Shown here piece after piece: positions 53,841 to 62,111 of a stretch of 64,000 nt of DNA; position 1 is the first letter of the stretch, and each line of letters starts with the position of its first letter. Source of the DNA: Caulobacteraceae bacterium (lineage in GTDB: Bacteria; Pseudomonadota; Alphaproteobacteria; Caulobacterales; Caulobacteraceae); contig JAIBAU010000008.1 in NCBI GenBank assembly GCA_019695035.1, positions 1 through 64,000 of the forward strand, given 5' to 3'. The position numbers and the translations under genes were made by a program. The notes beneath the pieces were generated by a model. It had not been told where the DNA came from, did not search any database, and worked only from the letters and a program-made list of their open reading frames with translations.

Positions 53841-54352
53841 CGCCCGAAGGCCGCCTGCAGGCGTTCCAGCTGCGAGCGCACCGGATGCGACTGCTCGGTG
53901 ACCTCCTCGTCGAGGAACATGCGGCGATCGAGGTGCAGAACACGCTCGTACAGGCGCGCCGAACGGCCCAGCAGGTCGACCAGCAGGCTCGGCATTTCTT
54001 CCAGGCCTTCGCCGGACTCGCCCTGGCACACCGACTGGGCGCCGATGCGGTAGCGGGCCAGACAGGCTTCTCGGGGGTCCATGTCGCCTTCGCGGATGGC
54101 CCGCTGCACCAGAAGCCAGGAGGCGACCTGCATCAGACGGGTGGTCAGCCGCATGCTTTCGCCCGCGTAGGACAGGGCCCCGGCCCGGGACAGCAGCTTC
54201 GAGTCGCGACGTCCCTCGCCGTCGAGGTAGGCCGCGGTCTCCTCGACCAGCTCCATGCCTTCGGAGAAGGTGCGTTCGAACAGCTCGGAGCGCGCGAAGT
54301 CCCGCACCACCTCGGCTCTCGCGGTAGACACTTCCGCGACTGACTCAGCCAT
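53837..54352 (-). CDS. rcdA: RcdA, adaptor for ClpXP degradation of CtrA (DUF1465)
   Basis: The product is 171 residues from ATG 54352, with GAGGGG eight bases upstream (GTG 54358 also possible). DUF1465 features: SELFERTFSEGMELVEETAA, YLDGEGRRDSKLLSRAGALS and YAGESMRLTTRLMQVASWLL, then a helical second half and polar tail. In Caulobacter RcdA works with CpdR and PopA to deliver CtrA to ClpXP at the G1-S transition. A 51-aa gene is translationally coupled downstream. Confidence 0.9.
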   Translation of the reverse strand: MAESVAEVSTARAEVVRDFARSELFERTFSEGMELVEETAAYLDGEGRRDSKLLSRAGALSYAGESMRLTTRLMQVASWLLVQRAIREGDMDPREACLARYRIGAQSVCQGESGEGLEEMPSLLVDLLGRSARLYERVLHLDRRMFLDEEVTEQSHPVRSQLERLQAAFGR

Positions 54353-54462
54353 ACTCACGCCCCTCTATCGGCCGGCAAACGCGCCGCCAGGAATGACCTG
54401 CGGCTGTGCAACGCCTGTGCCAGTCGCCGGCCCGGGAACGCGGCCGACCCCTTCAACCCGTT

Positions 54463-54675
54463 CTACTGCGCGCCCTTGAATGAAAACAGGGCGTCGGCGG
54501 CGCTCATTCGGGCTTCCTTGCCGGCCAGTTTGGCGCGGCAACGCTCGACCTCGGCCTGCAGGCCCTCAATGCGCTCGTTCAGCTCTTCGACCGAGTAGAG
54601 GTCCAGGTCCTCCTTGCCCAGTTCCGCCAGCAGTGCGCCACGGCCCGATGGGCGGGGAAGCGATTCGTCAAACAC
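54463..54675 (-). CDS. DUF1192 family small coiled-coil protein
   Basis: The product is 70 residues from GTG 54675 with GGGAG eight bases upstream. FDESLPRPSGRGALLAELGK leads into LDLYSVEELNERIEGLQAEV and ERCRAKLAGKEARMSAADAL, the DUF1192 pattern (SVEEL.ERI..L..EI.R). It has no known function. It lies 110 bases upstream of rcdA on the same strand and is divergent from the quinone oxidoreductase. Confidence 0.85.
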   Translation of the reverse strand: MFDESLPRPSGRGALLAELGKEDLDLYSVEELNERIEGLQAEVERCRAKLAGKEARMSAADALFSFKGAQ

Positions 54676-54744
54676 GGACGCGTCTCCCTTTGCTCGATCC
54701 CGAACAAGCCCTATTGGAACGCCGCCGCGAGAAGGATGCAACCC

Positions 54745-55722
54745 ATGCCTGTCGAGACCATGCGCGCGATCGCCGTCCGGGGCGGAGCCGGACCGGCGGA
54801 AAACCTTGAGATCGTCGAGGTCGCGGCGCCCGAACCCGGGCCCGGCGAGATCCTCGTCCGGGTCCGCGCCGCGGGGGTCAACCGACCCGACATCCTGCAG
54901 CGTCTGGGCGCCTATCCCCCCCCGCCCGGCGCGCCCGAAACCCTTGGCCTCGAGATCGCCGGCGAGGTGGTGAAGGGCGCGGGACGATGGCGGGAGGGCG
55001 ACCATGTCTGCGCCTTGCTGGGCGGCGGCGGCTACGCCGAACTGGCCCGAGTCGACGCGCGCCACGCCCTGCCGGTCCCGAAAGGGTTCGATTTTCAACA
55101 GGCTGCGGCCCTTCCCGAGACGGTATTCACCGTCTGGGCGAATGTGTTCGAGCATGGCGCGCTCAAGCTTGGCGAGACGCTGATGGTCCACGGCGCCACC
55201 TCCGGCATCGGCACCACCGCCATCCAGATGGGCAAGGCCGCCGGCGCCCGGGTGATCGCCACCGCCCGCGGGGCGGGCAAGGCGGCAAAGGCCCGCGAAC
55301 TCGGCGCCGACCTCGCCCTCGACGTCACGGCCGAGGACTTCGGCGAGGCGGCGCGCGCCTTCGGCGGCGTCGATGTCGTCCTCGACATGGTGGGCGGGCC
55401 CTACTTCGAACGGAACCTGGCGGCCCTGAATACGGGCGGGCGCATCGTCTACATCGCCTCCCAGGGCGGGGCGGAGATCGTCGTGCCCGTCTTCCGGCTG
55501 ATGGCCAAACGGGCGGTGGTCACCGGCTCGACGCTGCGGCCCCGCGACGCCGACGAGAAGGCGAGGCTGGCCGTGGCGGTGGAGCGTACGGTGTGGCCTT
55601 GGATCGAGGCGGGCCTCCTCCGGCCCGTGATCGACGTCGCCTTCCCCCTGGCCGAAGCGTCACGCGCCCACGCGGCCCTGGAAGGCGGCGGTCATGTGGG
55701 CAAGGTGGTTCTCGTCCCCTGA
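54745..55722 (+). CDS. NAD(P)H:quinone oxidoreductase, PIG3 type
   Basis: The product is 325 residues; ATG 54745 has GAAGG nine bases upstream, while ATG 54736 is too close to it. Medium-chain dehydrogenase fold without zinc ligands: VRVRAAGVNRPDILQRLGAY, GLEIAGEVV, LMVHGATSGIGTTAIQMGKA and VDVVLDMVGGPYFERNLAAL. It matches PIG3-type quinone reductases using NADPH. No operon partner is evident; the next gene is an exported protein 50 bases away. Confidence 0.9.
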   Translation: MPVETMRAIAVRGGAGPAENLEIVEVAAPEPGPGEILVRVRAAGVNRPDILQRLGAYPPPPGAPETLGLEIAGEVVKGAGRWREGDHVCALLGGGGYAELARVDARHALPVPKGFDFQQAAALPETVFTVWANVFEHGALKLGETLMVHGATSGIGTTAIQMGKAAGARVIATARGAGKAAKARELGADLALDVTAEDFGEAARAFGGVDVVLDMVGGPYFERNLAALNTGGRIVYIASQGGAEIVVPVFRLMAKRAVVTGSTLRPRDADEKARLAVAVERTVWPWIEAGLLRPVIDVAFPLAEASRAHAALEGGGHVGKVVLVP

Positions 55723-55772
55723 GCCTCTCGCTCCCGGTTGACCGCCGGACCCCGGGCCGCTCATCTCCTCCC

Positions 55773-56258
55773 ATGCATCGCGCCGCCTTGTTCGCCCTCG
55801 CCCTCGCCCTGGCCTTGCCGGCGAAGGCCGCGCCCCTGCCCTTGGCGGTGGTGACGGTCGAAGGGCCGGGCGTCCCCTTCGGGACCTCGGAACGGATCGA
55901 CAGCCTGGTGTCCCGCCTGTCCGACGAGGGTCTGATCGACGCCCGGCCCGCCCGCCTGGCGGTGAAGAGACTGAAGGCGTGCGGCCGCAGCCTCGACCGC
56001 ATCCGCTGCGTGCGCGCCCAGTTGCGCACCCGACCGCCGCTCGAGCTGCCCCTGCACGTCGCCGTCATCGCCATCCCCGGCCCCGGCGACCAGGTGCGCC
56101 TCACCTGCGTGGGGCCCAGGCGCCGTTTCCGCGCCGATCCGGAAGCCGAGGCCTACGTCGACCTGGCCGCGGCGCTGTCCGACTCGCCGGCTTCGGCGAC
56201 CTGGCGCGCGCGGCTGGCCCGGTGCCTCGACCGGGCCGCAGGCGAACGGCGGCTCTAG
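55773..56258 (+). CDS. Exported hypothetical protein, 161 aa
   Basis: ATG 55773. Signal peptide HRAALFALALALALPAKAA. The mature part contains VVTVEGPGVPFGTSERIDSL, a conserved-looking Cys cluster (LKACGRSLDRIRCVRAQLR) and a further LTCVGPRRRFR, and ends with LARCLDRAAGERRL; four Cys suggest disulphides. It has no membrane segment in the mature part. The family is not recognised. Confidence 0.65.
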   Translation: MHRAALFALALALALPAKAAPLPLAVVTVEGPGVPFGTSERIDSLVSRLSDEGLIDARPARLAVKRLKACGRSLDRIRCVRAQLRTRPPLELPLHVAVIAIPGPGDQVRLTCVGPRRRFRADPEAEAYVDLAAALSDSPASATWRARLARCLDRAAGERRL

Positions 56259-56332
56259 GCCGTCGCCCGAGGCCCATGATTGCCGGTTTCCTTGCGCGCG
56301 AAAGGCGATTATAGCCTCAGGTCATCACACCC

Positions 56333-56352
56333 GCCCGGCCGCAAGGCCGGGC
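56333..56352 (+). other. GCAA-tetraloop hairpin in the trcR leader
   Basis: GCCCGGCC-GCAA-GGCCGGGC is a perfect 8-bp stem closed by a GNRA tetraloop, ending 23 bases before the trcR start. It is not followed by a U-tract, so it is more likely an RNA-stability or translation element than a terminator. Confidence 0.5.
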
Positions 56353-56375
56353 GCCGTCGTTTCTGGAGCGCCGCA

Positions 56376-57086
56376 ATGAGCGACCAAATTCTCTATCCCA
56401 AGGCCACCGCCGTCTGGCTCGTGGACAACACGTCCATGTCGTTCGAGCAGATCGCCGACTTCTGCGGCCTGCACCACCTGGAAGTGAAGGGCATCGCCGA
56501 CGGCGAAGTGGCCCGCGACATCCGCGGCGCCGACCCCATCGCGAACGGTCAGCTCTCGCGCGAGGAGCTGGAAAAGGCCGAGGCCGACCCGGCCTACCGG
56601 ATGAAGGCGCTCGTCGGCAAACACCAGGACCTGCTCAAGGTGACCAAGAAGGCGCCGCGCTACACCCCTGTGTCGCGCCGCCAGGATCGCCCGGACGCCA
56701 TCGCCTGGTTCCTGCGCAACCATCCGGAAGTGACCGACGCCCAGATCTCCAAGCTGCTCGGCACGACCAAGGCGACCATCGACCAGGTGCGCAACCGCAC
56801 CCACTGGAACATCGGCGCCATCAAGCCGGTCGATCCGGTGAGCCTGGGCCTCGTGGGCCAGCTCGAGCTGGACGCTGTCGTGAAGAAGGCTGCCGAGAAG
56901 AAGGCCCGCGAGGCCGCGCGCAAGGGCGGCGACGGCGCCACCCTGGCCCCCGCTTCGGAAACCGCCGCCCTTGAGGCGGCCATGCCGCTGGACGACGACC
57001 TGGTCAGCGAACAGGGCGCGGCGCAGGACTACGAGGATCAGCCCGCCGATGCCTGGCAGGGCGAGGAGGAGGACGAAGAGGCGTAG
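56376..57086 (+). CDS. trcR: Cell-cycle transcriptional regulator TrcR (DUF1013)
   Basis: The product is 236 residues from ATG 56376. DUF1013 hallmarks: LYPKATAVWLVDNTSMSFEQ, IADFCGLHHLEVKGIADGEV, NGQLSREELEKAEADP and the HTH-like AWFLRNHPEVTDAQISKLLG, then TTKATIDQVRNRTHW. A Lys/Ala helix and a very acidic tail (QGEEEDEEA) follow. The family is almost restricted to Alphaproteobacteria and is named for a role in cell-cycle transcription. A terminator follows 48 bases downstream. Confidence 0.92.
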   Translation: MSDQILYPKATAVWLVDNTSMSFEQIADFCGLHHLEVKGIADGEVARDIRGADPIANGQLSREELEKAEADPAYRMKALVGKHQDLLKVTKKAPRYTPVSRRQDRPDAIAWFLRNHPEVTDAQISKLLGTTKATIDQVRNRTHWNIGAIKPVDPVSLGLVGQLELDAVVKKAAEKKAREAARKGGDGATLAPASETAALEAAMPLDDDLVSEQGAAQDYEDQPADAWQGEEEDEEA

Positions 57087-57133
57087 GCCGCTTCACCCTT
57101 CCCCGCCGGGAAGGCGCCTGCCGGATAGCAATC

Positions 57134-57159
57134 GGGCCGCCCTGAGGGGCGGCCCTTTT
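57134..57159 (+). terminator. Intrinsic terminator of trcR
   Basis: GGGCCGCCC (57134-57142), loop TGAG, GGGCGGCCC (57147-57155), then TTTT. The stem is perfect. It could also serve the minus-strand YdcH-like gene ending at 57171, although the U-tract favours the plus strand. Confidence 0.88.
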
Positions 57160-57170
57160 CGTGACGAGGC

Positions 57171-57344
57171 TTAATGGGCGGGGCTGCGAAGCCCTTCAAT
57201 CTCTTCCTTCAGCCTCAGCTTTCGACGCTTCAACTCGACCAGGTGGAGCGAATCCGCTCCGGGGTGGGACAGTTCATCCTCGATGGCCTGTTCGAGTGAG
57301 CGGTGCCTGGCGTTGAGTTCGCGCAGGCGTGCGTCGATCGCCAT
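57171..57344 (-). CDS. YdcH-like DUF465 protein, 57 aa
   Basis: ATG 57344 has GGAGG upstream. DARLRELNARHRSLEQAIED and DSLHLVELKRRKLRLKEEIE are the DUF465 pattern: two helices with 'L.xRHr.Ld..I' and 'lKkrKL.LKDEI'. Function unknown; small cytoplasmic coiled-coil protein. A second member lies at 58575. Confidence 0.88.
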   Translation of the reverse strand: MAIDARLRELNARHRSLEQAIEDELSHPGADSLHLVELKRRKLRLKEEIEGLRSPAH

Positions 57345-57441
57345 GGGTTGCGCCTCCTTCTGGTTAGCAGCATTGGAATGACACACCCGGATCGCGGCTC
57401 TGTGGAGTCACGATTGTGAGAGAATTGTTACGGAGCCTGGC

Positions 57442-58041
57442 TTGAGCGACGCCGCAAACCGTCTGGTCGTGGGAATCTCCGGCGCATCGGGGGCCGTCTA
57501 CGGCGTGCGCATGCTGGAGGCGCTCGCGGAGCTGGGCGTGGAAAGCCATCTCGTGGTCTCCAAGGCGGCGGCCATGACGCTGGGCCAGGAGACGGGGCTC
57601 ACTCTGGCCGAAGTCGCCGCTCGGGCCAGCGTGGTGCACAAGGTCGGGGACATCGGCGCGGTGATCGCGTCGGGATCCTTCCGCACCCTGGGCATGGCCA
57701 TCGCCCCCTGCTCGGTGCGGACCATGAGCGAGGTGGCCACGGGGGTGACCTCGTCCCTGCTGACCCGCGCCGCCGACGTCACCCTCAAGGAACGCCGTCC
57801 CCTGGTGTTGATGGTGCGAGAGACCCCGCTGCACCTTGGTCACCTGCGCACCCTGACCAGGCTGGCCGAGATGGGCGCGACCATCGCCCCGCCGTTGCCG
57901 GCCTTCTACGCCGGACCCCAGACCATCGAGGACATGATCGACCAGGCGGTGGGCCGCTCGCTCGACATCTTCGGCCTGGACTGGGCGCGGGTGAAGCGCT
58001 GGGGCCGCGACGTGGGACCTGCCGGAGGCGGCGCGGGATGA
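57442..58041 (+). CDS. ubiX: Flavin prenyltransferase UbiX
   Basis: The product is 199 residues from TTG 57442 with CGGAG upstream. FMN-site motifs: RLVVGISGASGAVYGVRMLE, HLVVSKAA, IASGSFRTLGMAIAPCSVRT and LKERRPLVLMVRETPLHLGH. UbiX makes prenylated FMN for the UbiD decarboxylase in ubiquinone synthesis; ubiD is not in the window. It overlaps the next gene by ATGA. Confidence 0.94.
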   Translation: MSDAANRLVVGISGASGAVYGVRMLEALAELGVESHLVVSKAAAMTLGQETGLTLAEVAARASVVHKVGDIGAVIASGSFRTLGMAIAPCSVRTMSEVATGVTSSLLTRAADVTLKERRPLVLMVRETPLHLGHLRTLTRLAEMGATIAPPLPAFYAGPQTIEDMIDQAVGRSLDIFGLDWARVKRWGRDVGPAGGGAG

Positions 58042-58514
58042 CCCTGGCGCTGTGGGACTGGTCCCTGCGGGCCTATGCGGACCCGCGGGTTAGGGAGCTG
58101 CTGCTCGATCTGCAGGACGTGAACGAGCAGAACGTGTGCCTGCTGCTGTGGGCGGCGTGGGCCGGGCAGTCCGGCCGCCGCCTCGACGCCGACAGCTTCG
58201 ACGAGGCGGTCGATCTGGCGCGGGCCTGGGAGGACAACGTGGTGCGGCCGCTGCGGGGCCTGCGCCGAACCCTCAAGAAGGGCGTCCCCGATCTCGACTC
58301 CTCCGCCCGCGAGGCTGTGCGCCAGGAGATCAAGACGGTGGAGCTGTCGGCCGAGCGCGCCTCGCTCGCGGCGCTGCAGGCCGTTCCCGAGGCCGACTCG
58401 GGCAAGGTCCACAGCGTCGAGGCCGCCCTCGTCGCCGCAGCCCGCGCCTGGGGCGGCCCGACCCCGCGCCTCCGCCTGCAGGCCTTGGCCGAGTTGCTTC
58501 CGGACGCCCCCTGA
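58038..58514 (+). CDS. TIGR02444 family protein
   Basis: ATG 58038 overlaps the ubiX stop. The 158-residue helical protein begins LALWDWSLRAYADPRVRELL, LDLQDVNEQNVCLLLWAAWA and later DEAVDLARAWEDNVVRPLRG and LRRTLK, as in TIGR02444 (DUF2390). The biochemical role is unknown; translational coupling to ubiX hints at a link with quinone metabolism or simple convenience. Confidence 0.88.
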   Translation: MTLALWDWSLRAYADPRVRELLLDLQDVNEQNVCLLLWAAWAGQSGRRLDADSFDEAVDLARAWEDNVVRPLRGLRRTLKKGVPDLDSSAREAVRQEIKTVELSAERASLAALQAVPEADSGKVHSVEAALVAAARAWGGPTPRLRLQALAELLPDAP

Positions 58515-58574
58515 TTCCGCTATGATCCGCCGACCGGCCGCGCTGCCGGACCAACCGCTTGAGACCCATCTGGA

Positions 58575-58799
58575 ATGAACGACGACGGACCGTCCACCGG
58601 CGCGAAACTCACGGTCGTGAACGGCCGCGTCACCGAGCTGCAGCAGGAACACGCGGACCTCGACGCCTCGATCAGCGCCCTGGAGAACCTGCCGCTGCCC
58701 GATCAGTTGCTGATCGCCCGCCTCAAGCGCAAGAAGCTGGCCCTGAAGGACGAGATCATCCGCCTGCAGGACCGCATCCTGCCGGACATCATCGCCTAG
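58575..58799 (+). CDS. YdcH-like DUF465 protein, 74 aa
   Basis: ATG 58575. VTELQQEHADLDASISALEN and PLPDQLLIARLKRKKLALKD, then [15 protein letters not shown] match DUF465, with a longer polar N-terminus than the copy at 57171. It shares stop bases CTAG with the convergent GGDEF gene. The two DUF465 genes bracket ubiX and the TIGR02444 gene. Confidence 0.87.
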   Translation: MNDDGPSTGAKLTVVNGRVTELQQEHADLDASISALENLPLPDQLLIARLKRKKLALKDEIIRLQDRILPDIIA

Positions 58800-59365
58800 C
58801 GAGCGCGCTTCCGGACGAACATCGCCGCGTCCGCCTCGGCGAGCCATTGCTCCGCGTCCTCGTGACCCTCCCAGGCGCGCACGCCGAAGGCGCCGCCCAG
58901 CACACCGGCGCCAACGTCGATTTCGCCGATCAGCGCGCCAAGCGCCGCCGCCTTGGCCTGGCCCTCGTCCACGCCCGCCTGCAGCAGCAGCACGCCGAAC
59001 TCGTCGCCGCCGAGTCGGGCGGCCGCGTCCGACTCGCGGATGTTGGCCAGGATCAGGTCGGCGACCCGTTTCAGGGCCTCGTCGCCGGCGGCGTGTCCGG
59101 CCGCGTCGTTGACGCCCTTGAAGCCGTCCAGGTCGAGATACAACAGGCAGGCCGGGGCCTCGTAGCGCTGACAGAAGGCGATGGCGCGGTTGAGTTCGCG
59201 AAGGAAGGCGCGCCGGTTGTAGAGCGGCGTCAGTACGTCCCGGTCGGCCAGCGCCTCCAGGCGTCGGATCTCCGATCTCAGCGCCTCCACCTCGGCGCGC
59301 AGGGCCGCCTCCTCCGCGGTGGCGGGGGCGGCGTCGGTGCGGCGGCGGGCGGGGTCGGCGGACAT
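58796..59365 (-). CDS. GGDEF diguanylate cyclase with I-site
   Basis: The product is 189 residues from ATG 59365. A short coiled-coil N-terminus ([20 protein letters not shown]) leads directly into [44 protein letters not shown] and [18 protein letters not shown]. The intact GGDEF and the RxxD I-site five residues before it (RESD) predict an active, product-inhibited cyclase making c-di-GMP. No sensor or membrane domain. The antisense open frame at 59319 belongs to purE. Confidence 0.92.
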   Translation of the reverse strand: MSADPARRRTDAAPATAEEAALRAEVEALRSEIRRLEALADRDVLTPLYNRRAFLRELNRAIAFCQRYEAPACLLYLDLDGFKGVNDAAGHAAGDEALKRVADLILANIRESDAAARLGGDEFGVLLLQAGVDEGQAKAAALGALIGEIDVGAGVLGGAFGVRAWEGHEDAEQWLAEADAAMFVRKRAR

Positions 59366-59537
59366 GACCGGGCTGTTGTGCCCGAATGCCGCAGGCTTTG
59401 GGAGGGGTTCGCCGCCGCCGCGACGCCGCAGGCGCAGTTCCGTCGCTGCGCGCGACAGGTCCGGCGCACTTCCCCCGGTTGCACGGGCCGCACCCCTCCT
59501 ATACTCAGCCGCATTCCAGCCTTGGGGAACGCATCCG

Positions 59538-60023
59538 GTGAGCAATCCGCTGGTCGCCGTCATCATGGGCAGCCGTTCGGACTGGCCCACCATGAAGGGC
59601 GCCGTCGAGGTGCTCGAAATGCTGGACGTGCCCGTCGAGGCCAAGGTCATTTCCGCCCATCGCACGCCCAGGCGGCTCTATGACTTTTCGGTCGGAGCCA
59701 AGGCGGCGGGCTATCGCGTGATCGTGGCGGGGGCCGGCGGCGCCGCCCACCTGCCGGGCATGTGCGCCTCCATGACCGACCTGCCGGTGCTGGGCGTGCC
59801 GGTGATGTCGAAGACCCTGTCGGGCAACGATTCGCTGCTTTCGATCGTGCAGATGCCCTTCGGCGTCCCCGTGGGCACGCTCGCCATCGGCGAGGCCGGC
59901 GCCCGCAACGCGGGGCTGCTGGCCGCCCAGATCCTGGCGCTCTCCGATCCCGCCCTGGCCGAGCGGGTCGCCCGCTGGCGGGCGGAACAGACCGCCTCCG
60001 TGCCTGAAAGCGTCGAGGACTGA
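59538..60023 (+). CDS. purE: N5-carboxyaminoimidazole ribonucleotide mutase
   Basis: The product is 161 residues from GTG 59538. [70 protein letters not shown] and [20 protein letters not shown] are class I PurE signatures. It converts N5-CAIR to CAIR in purine synthesis. purK follows after two bases. Confidence 0.96.
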   Translation: MSNPLVAVIMGSRSDWPTMKGAVEVLEMLDVPVEAKVISAHRTPRRLYDFSVGAKAAGYRVIVAGAGGAAHLPGMCASMTDLPVLGVPVMSKTLSGNDSLLSIVQMPFGVPVGTLAIGEAGARNAGLLAAQILALSDPALAERVARWRAEQTASVPESVED

Positions 60024-60025
60024 GC

Positions 60026-61108
60026 TTGTCCGCGTTCCCCCTGCCGCCCGGCTCCACCATCGGTATCCTCGGCGGCGGGCAGCTCGGGCGCATGCTATGC
60101 CAGGCGGCCTCGCGGCTCGGGTTCGACACCGCCGTCCTCACGCCCCGCCCGCACGCCCCTGACGCGCGCGTCGCGGCCCATTCCATCGTTGCGCCCTACA
60201 CCGACGGCGACGCGCTCGAGGCCCTGGCCGCGGTCAGCGACGTCATCACCTTCGAGTTCGAGAACGTCCCGGCCGAGGCCCTGAACCGGCTGGCGGCGAT
60301 GGACGCGGTGGTGGCTCCCGGTTCGCGTGCGCTCAGCGAAACCCAGGACCGGGTGGTCGAGAAGACCTTCCTCAACCGGGTGGGCTGCGCCACGGTCGCC
60401 TTCGCGCCGATCGACTCCGCCGACCAGATTCCGGCCGCCCTCGAGCGCATCGGGGCCCCCGCCCTGCTCAAGACCCGCCGCGAGGGTTATGACGGCAAGG
60501 GACAGGCCTGGGTGCGGGCGCCCGACGACGCTGCGGCCGCCTTCCCGGCCATCGGCGGCAAGCCGGCCATCCTCGAAGCGCGGGCCGATTTCGTCCGCGA
60601 GCTGTCGGTCATCGCCGCGCGCGGGAGGGACGGACAGGTCGCCTGTTATCCGGTGGGCGAGAACCGCCACGACGGAGGCATCCTGCACCTGACCCGCGCG
60701 CCGGCGCCGGGCTGGCAGGCCGTGCAGCCGCAGGCCGAAGCCTTCGCCCGGCGGGTCCTCGAAGGCCTCGACTACGTCGGCGTGCTGGGCGTCGAGCTGT
60801 TCGCCATGGGGGATGGGTCGTTGCTGGTGAACGAGGTCGCCCCGCGCGTCCACAACTCCGGCCACTGGACCCAGGACGGGGCCGCATGCGACCAGTTCGA
60901 ACAGCACATCCGCGCCGTCGCGGGCTGGCCGCTGGGCGATCCCCGCGCGCTGTTCGAAACCGAGATGCAGAACCTGCTCGGCGACGAAGCGGAGGCCTGG
61001 GAGACCATCGCCGCGGAACCCGGCGCGCGGCTGCACCTCTACGGCAAGGGCGAGATCCGGCCCGGCCGCAAGATGGGTCATGTCAACCGGCTTGGACGAG
61101 CGCTATGA
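60026..61108 (+). CDS. purK: N5-carboxyaminoimidazole ribonucleotide synthase
   Basis: The product is 360 residues from TTG 60026. STIGILGGGQLGRMLCQAAS, VITFEFENVP, ATP-grasp LLKTRREGYDGKGQAWVRAP and VNEVAPRVHNSGHWTQDGAA, ending MGHVNRLG, are PurK features. It makes N5-CAIR from AIR, bicarbonate and ATP for PurE. Its stop overlaps a 33-codon gene by ATGA. Confidence 0.96.
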   Translation: MSAFPLPPGSTIGILGGGQLGRMLCQAASRLGFDTAVLTPRPHAPDARVAAHSIVAPYTDGDALEALAAVSDVITFEFENVPAEALNRLAAMDAVVAPGSRALSETQDRVVEKTFLNRVGCATVAFAPIDSADQIPAALERIGAPALLKTRREGYDGKGQAWVRAPDDAAAAFPAIGGKPAILEARADFVRELSVIAARGRDGQVACYPVGENRHDGGILHLTRAPAPGWQAVQPQAEAFARRVLEGLDYVGVLGVELFAMGDGSLLVNEVAPRVHNSGHWTQDGAACDQFEQHIRAVAGWPLGDPRALFETEMQNLLGDEAEAWETIAAEPGARLHLYGKGEIRPGRKMGHVNRLGRAL

Positions 61109-61206
61109 GCGAAATCCTCGTCCTTCGGCAGCTTCAGGATGAGGATTTCCCCAGCCCCGGCGATACAGTCGTTCGCATCCTGAACCTGTCGAAAGGCGCG
61201 GCATGA
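61105..61206 (+). CDS. 33-codon microprotein bridging purK and the EamA gene
   Basis: ATG 61105 overlaps the purK stop (ATGA) and its own TGA overlaps the ATG of the EamA transporter (ATGA). The product is SEILVLRQLQDEDFPSPGDT followed by VVRILNLSKGAA (after Met). Both overlaps being exact supports translation, though it could be only a leader that couples purK to the transporter gene. No family recognised. Confidence 0.5.
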   Translation: MSEILVLRQLQDEDFPSPGDTVVRILNLSKGAA

Positions 61207-62111
61207 CGGATCAGCGGTTCGCCGCACCTCCCCCTTCCACCGTTCTGCCCTGGAGCCACGTCCTGCTGGCCCTGGCGGTGGTGGCGGTGTGGGGCTCCAA
61301 CTTCGTGGTCATCCGCGTCGGCCTGGACCACCTGCCGCCGCTCCTGTTCTGCACCCTGCGGTTCACCTTCGCCCTGTTGCCGGCCGTCTTCTTCCTGAAG
61401 CGTCCCGCCGTTCCCTGGAGCCATCTGGCCGCCTACGGCCTCTTCATCGGCGGGGGCCAGTTCGGCCTGCTGTTCATCGCCATGAACGGCCACATCGCGC
61501 CCGGCCTCGCCTCGCTGGTGATGCAGATGCAGGTGTTCTTCACCATCGGCCTCAGCGTCTGGCTGGCGAAGGAGAAGGTGCGCCTGTTCCAGCTGGCGGC
61601 CCTGGCGCTGGCGGGCGCGGGCCTCGCCGTCATCGCGGCCCACACGGACGCCCAGACCACGCCGCTCGGCCTCGGTCTGACGCTGCTCGCGTCCCTGTCC
61701 TGGGCCGGCGGCAACATGGTCATGAAGGCCTCGGGCAAGGTGGACGCCCTGGCCTATGTGGTCTGGGCCAGTCTGTTCTCCATCCCGCCGCTGATCGTAC
61801 TGACCCTGGTGTTCGAGGGCTGGCCGGCGGTTCGCGAGGGCCTGATGCGGGCCGATCTGATGACCTGGGGCGCGGTGCTGTGGCAGTCCGTCGGCAACAC
61901 CATGTTCGGTTTCGCCGCCTGGGGCTGGCTGCTGGCCCGGCATCCCGCGGCCGTGGTCACCCCCGCCGCCCTGCTGGTGCCGGTCTTCGGCATGAGCGCC
62001 TCGGCGCTGCTGCTGGCCGAGCCGCTGCCCGGCTGGAAGCTGCTGGCGGCGTTGCTGGTGCTCGCCGGGCTCGCCGTGATCGTTGTCTACCCGCGCCTGC
62101 GCCCGACCTAG
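61203..62111 (+). CDS. EamA-family (DMT) transporter
   Basis: The product is 302 residues with about ten hydrophobic segments in two EamA repeats: LLALAVVAVWGSNFVVIRVG begins the first, LTLLASLSWAGGNMVMKASG the second. The family exports amino acids or other metabolites across the inner membrane. It is coupled to purK by a 33-codon gene and shares stop bases CTAG with the convergent flavoprotein. Confidence 0.9.
   Translation: MTDQRFAAPPPSTVLPWSHVLLALAVVAVWGSNFVVIRVGLDHLPPLLFCTLRFTFALLPAVFFLKRPAVPWSHLAAYGLFIGGGQFGLLFIAMNGHIAPGLASLVMQMQVFFTIGLSVWLAKEKVRLFQLAALALAGAGLAVIAAHTDAQTTPLGLGLTLLASLSWAGGNMVMKASGKVDALAYVVWASLFSIPPLIVLTLVFEGWPAVREGLMRADLMTWGAVLWQSVGNTMFGFAAWGWLLARHPAAVVTPAALLVPVFGMSASALLLAEPLPGWKLLAALLVLAGLAVIVVYPRLRPT

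Noticed and set aside
56376..57086. GcrA
   Set aside because: The sequence has DUF1013 signatures (LYPKATAVWLVDNTSMSFEQ), not the short GcrA N-terminal HTH and C-terminal sigma70-interacting domain.
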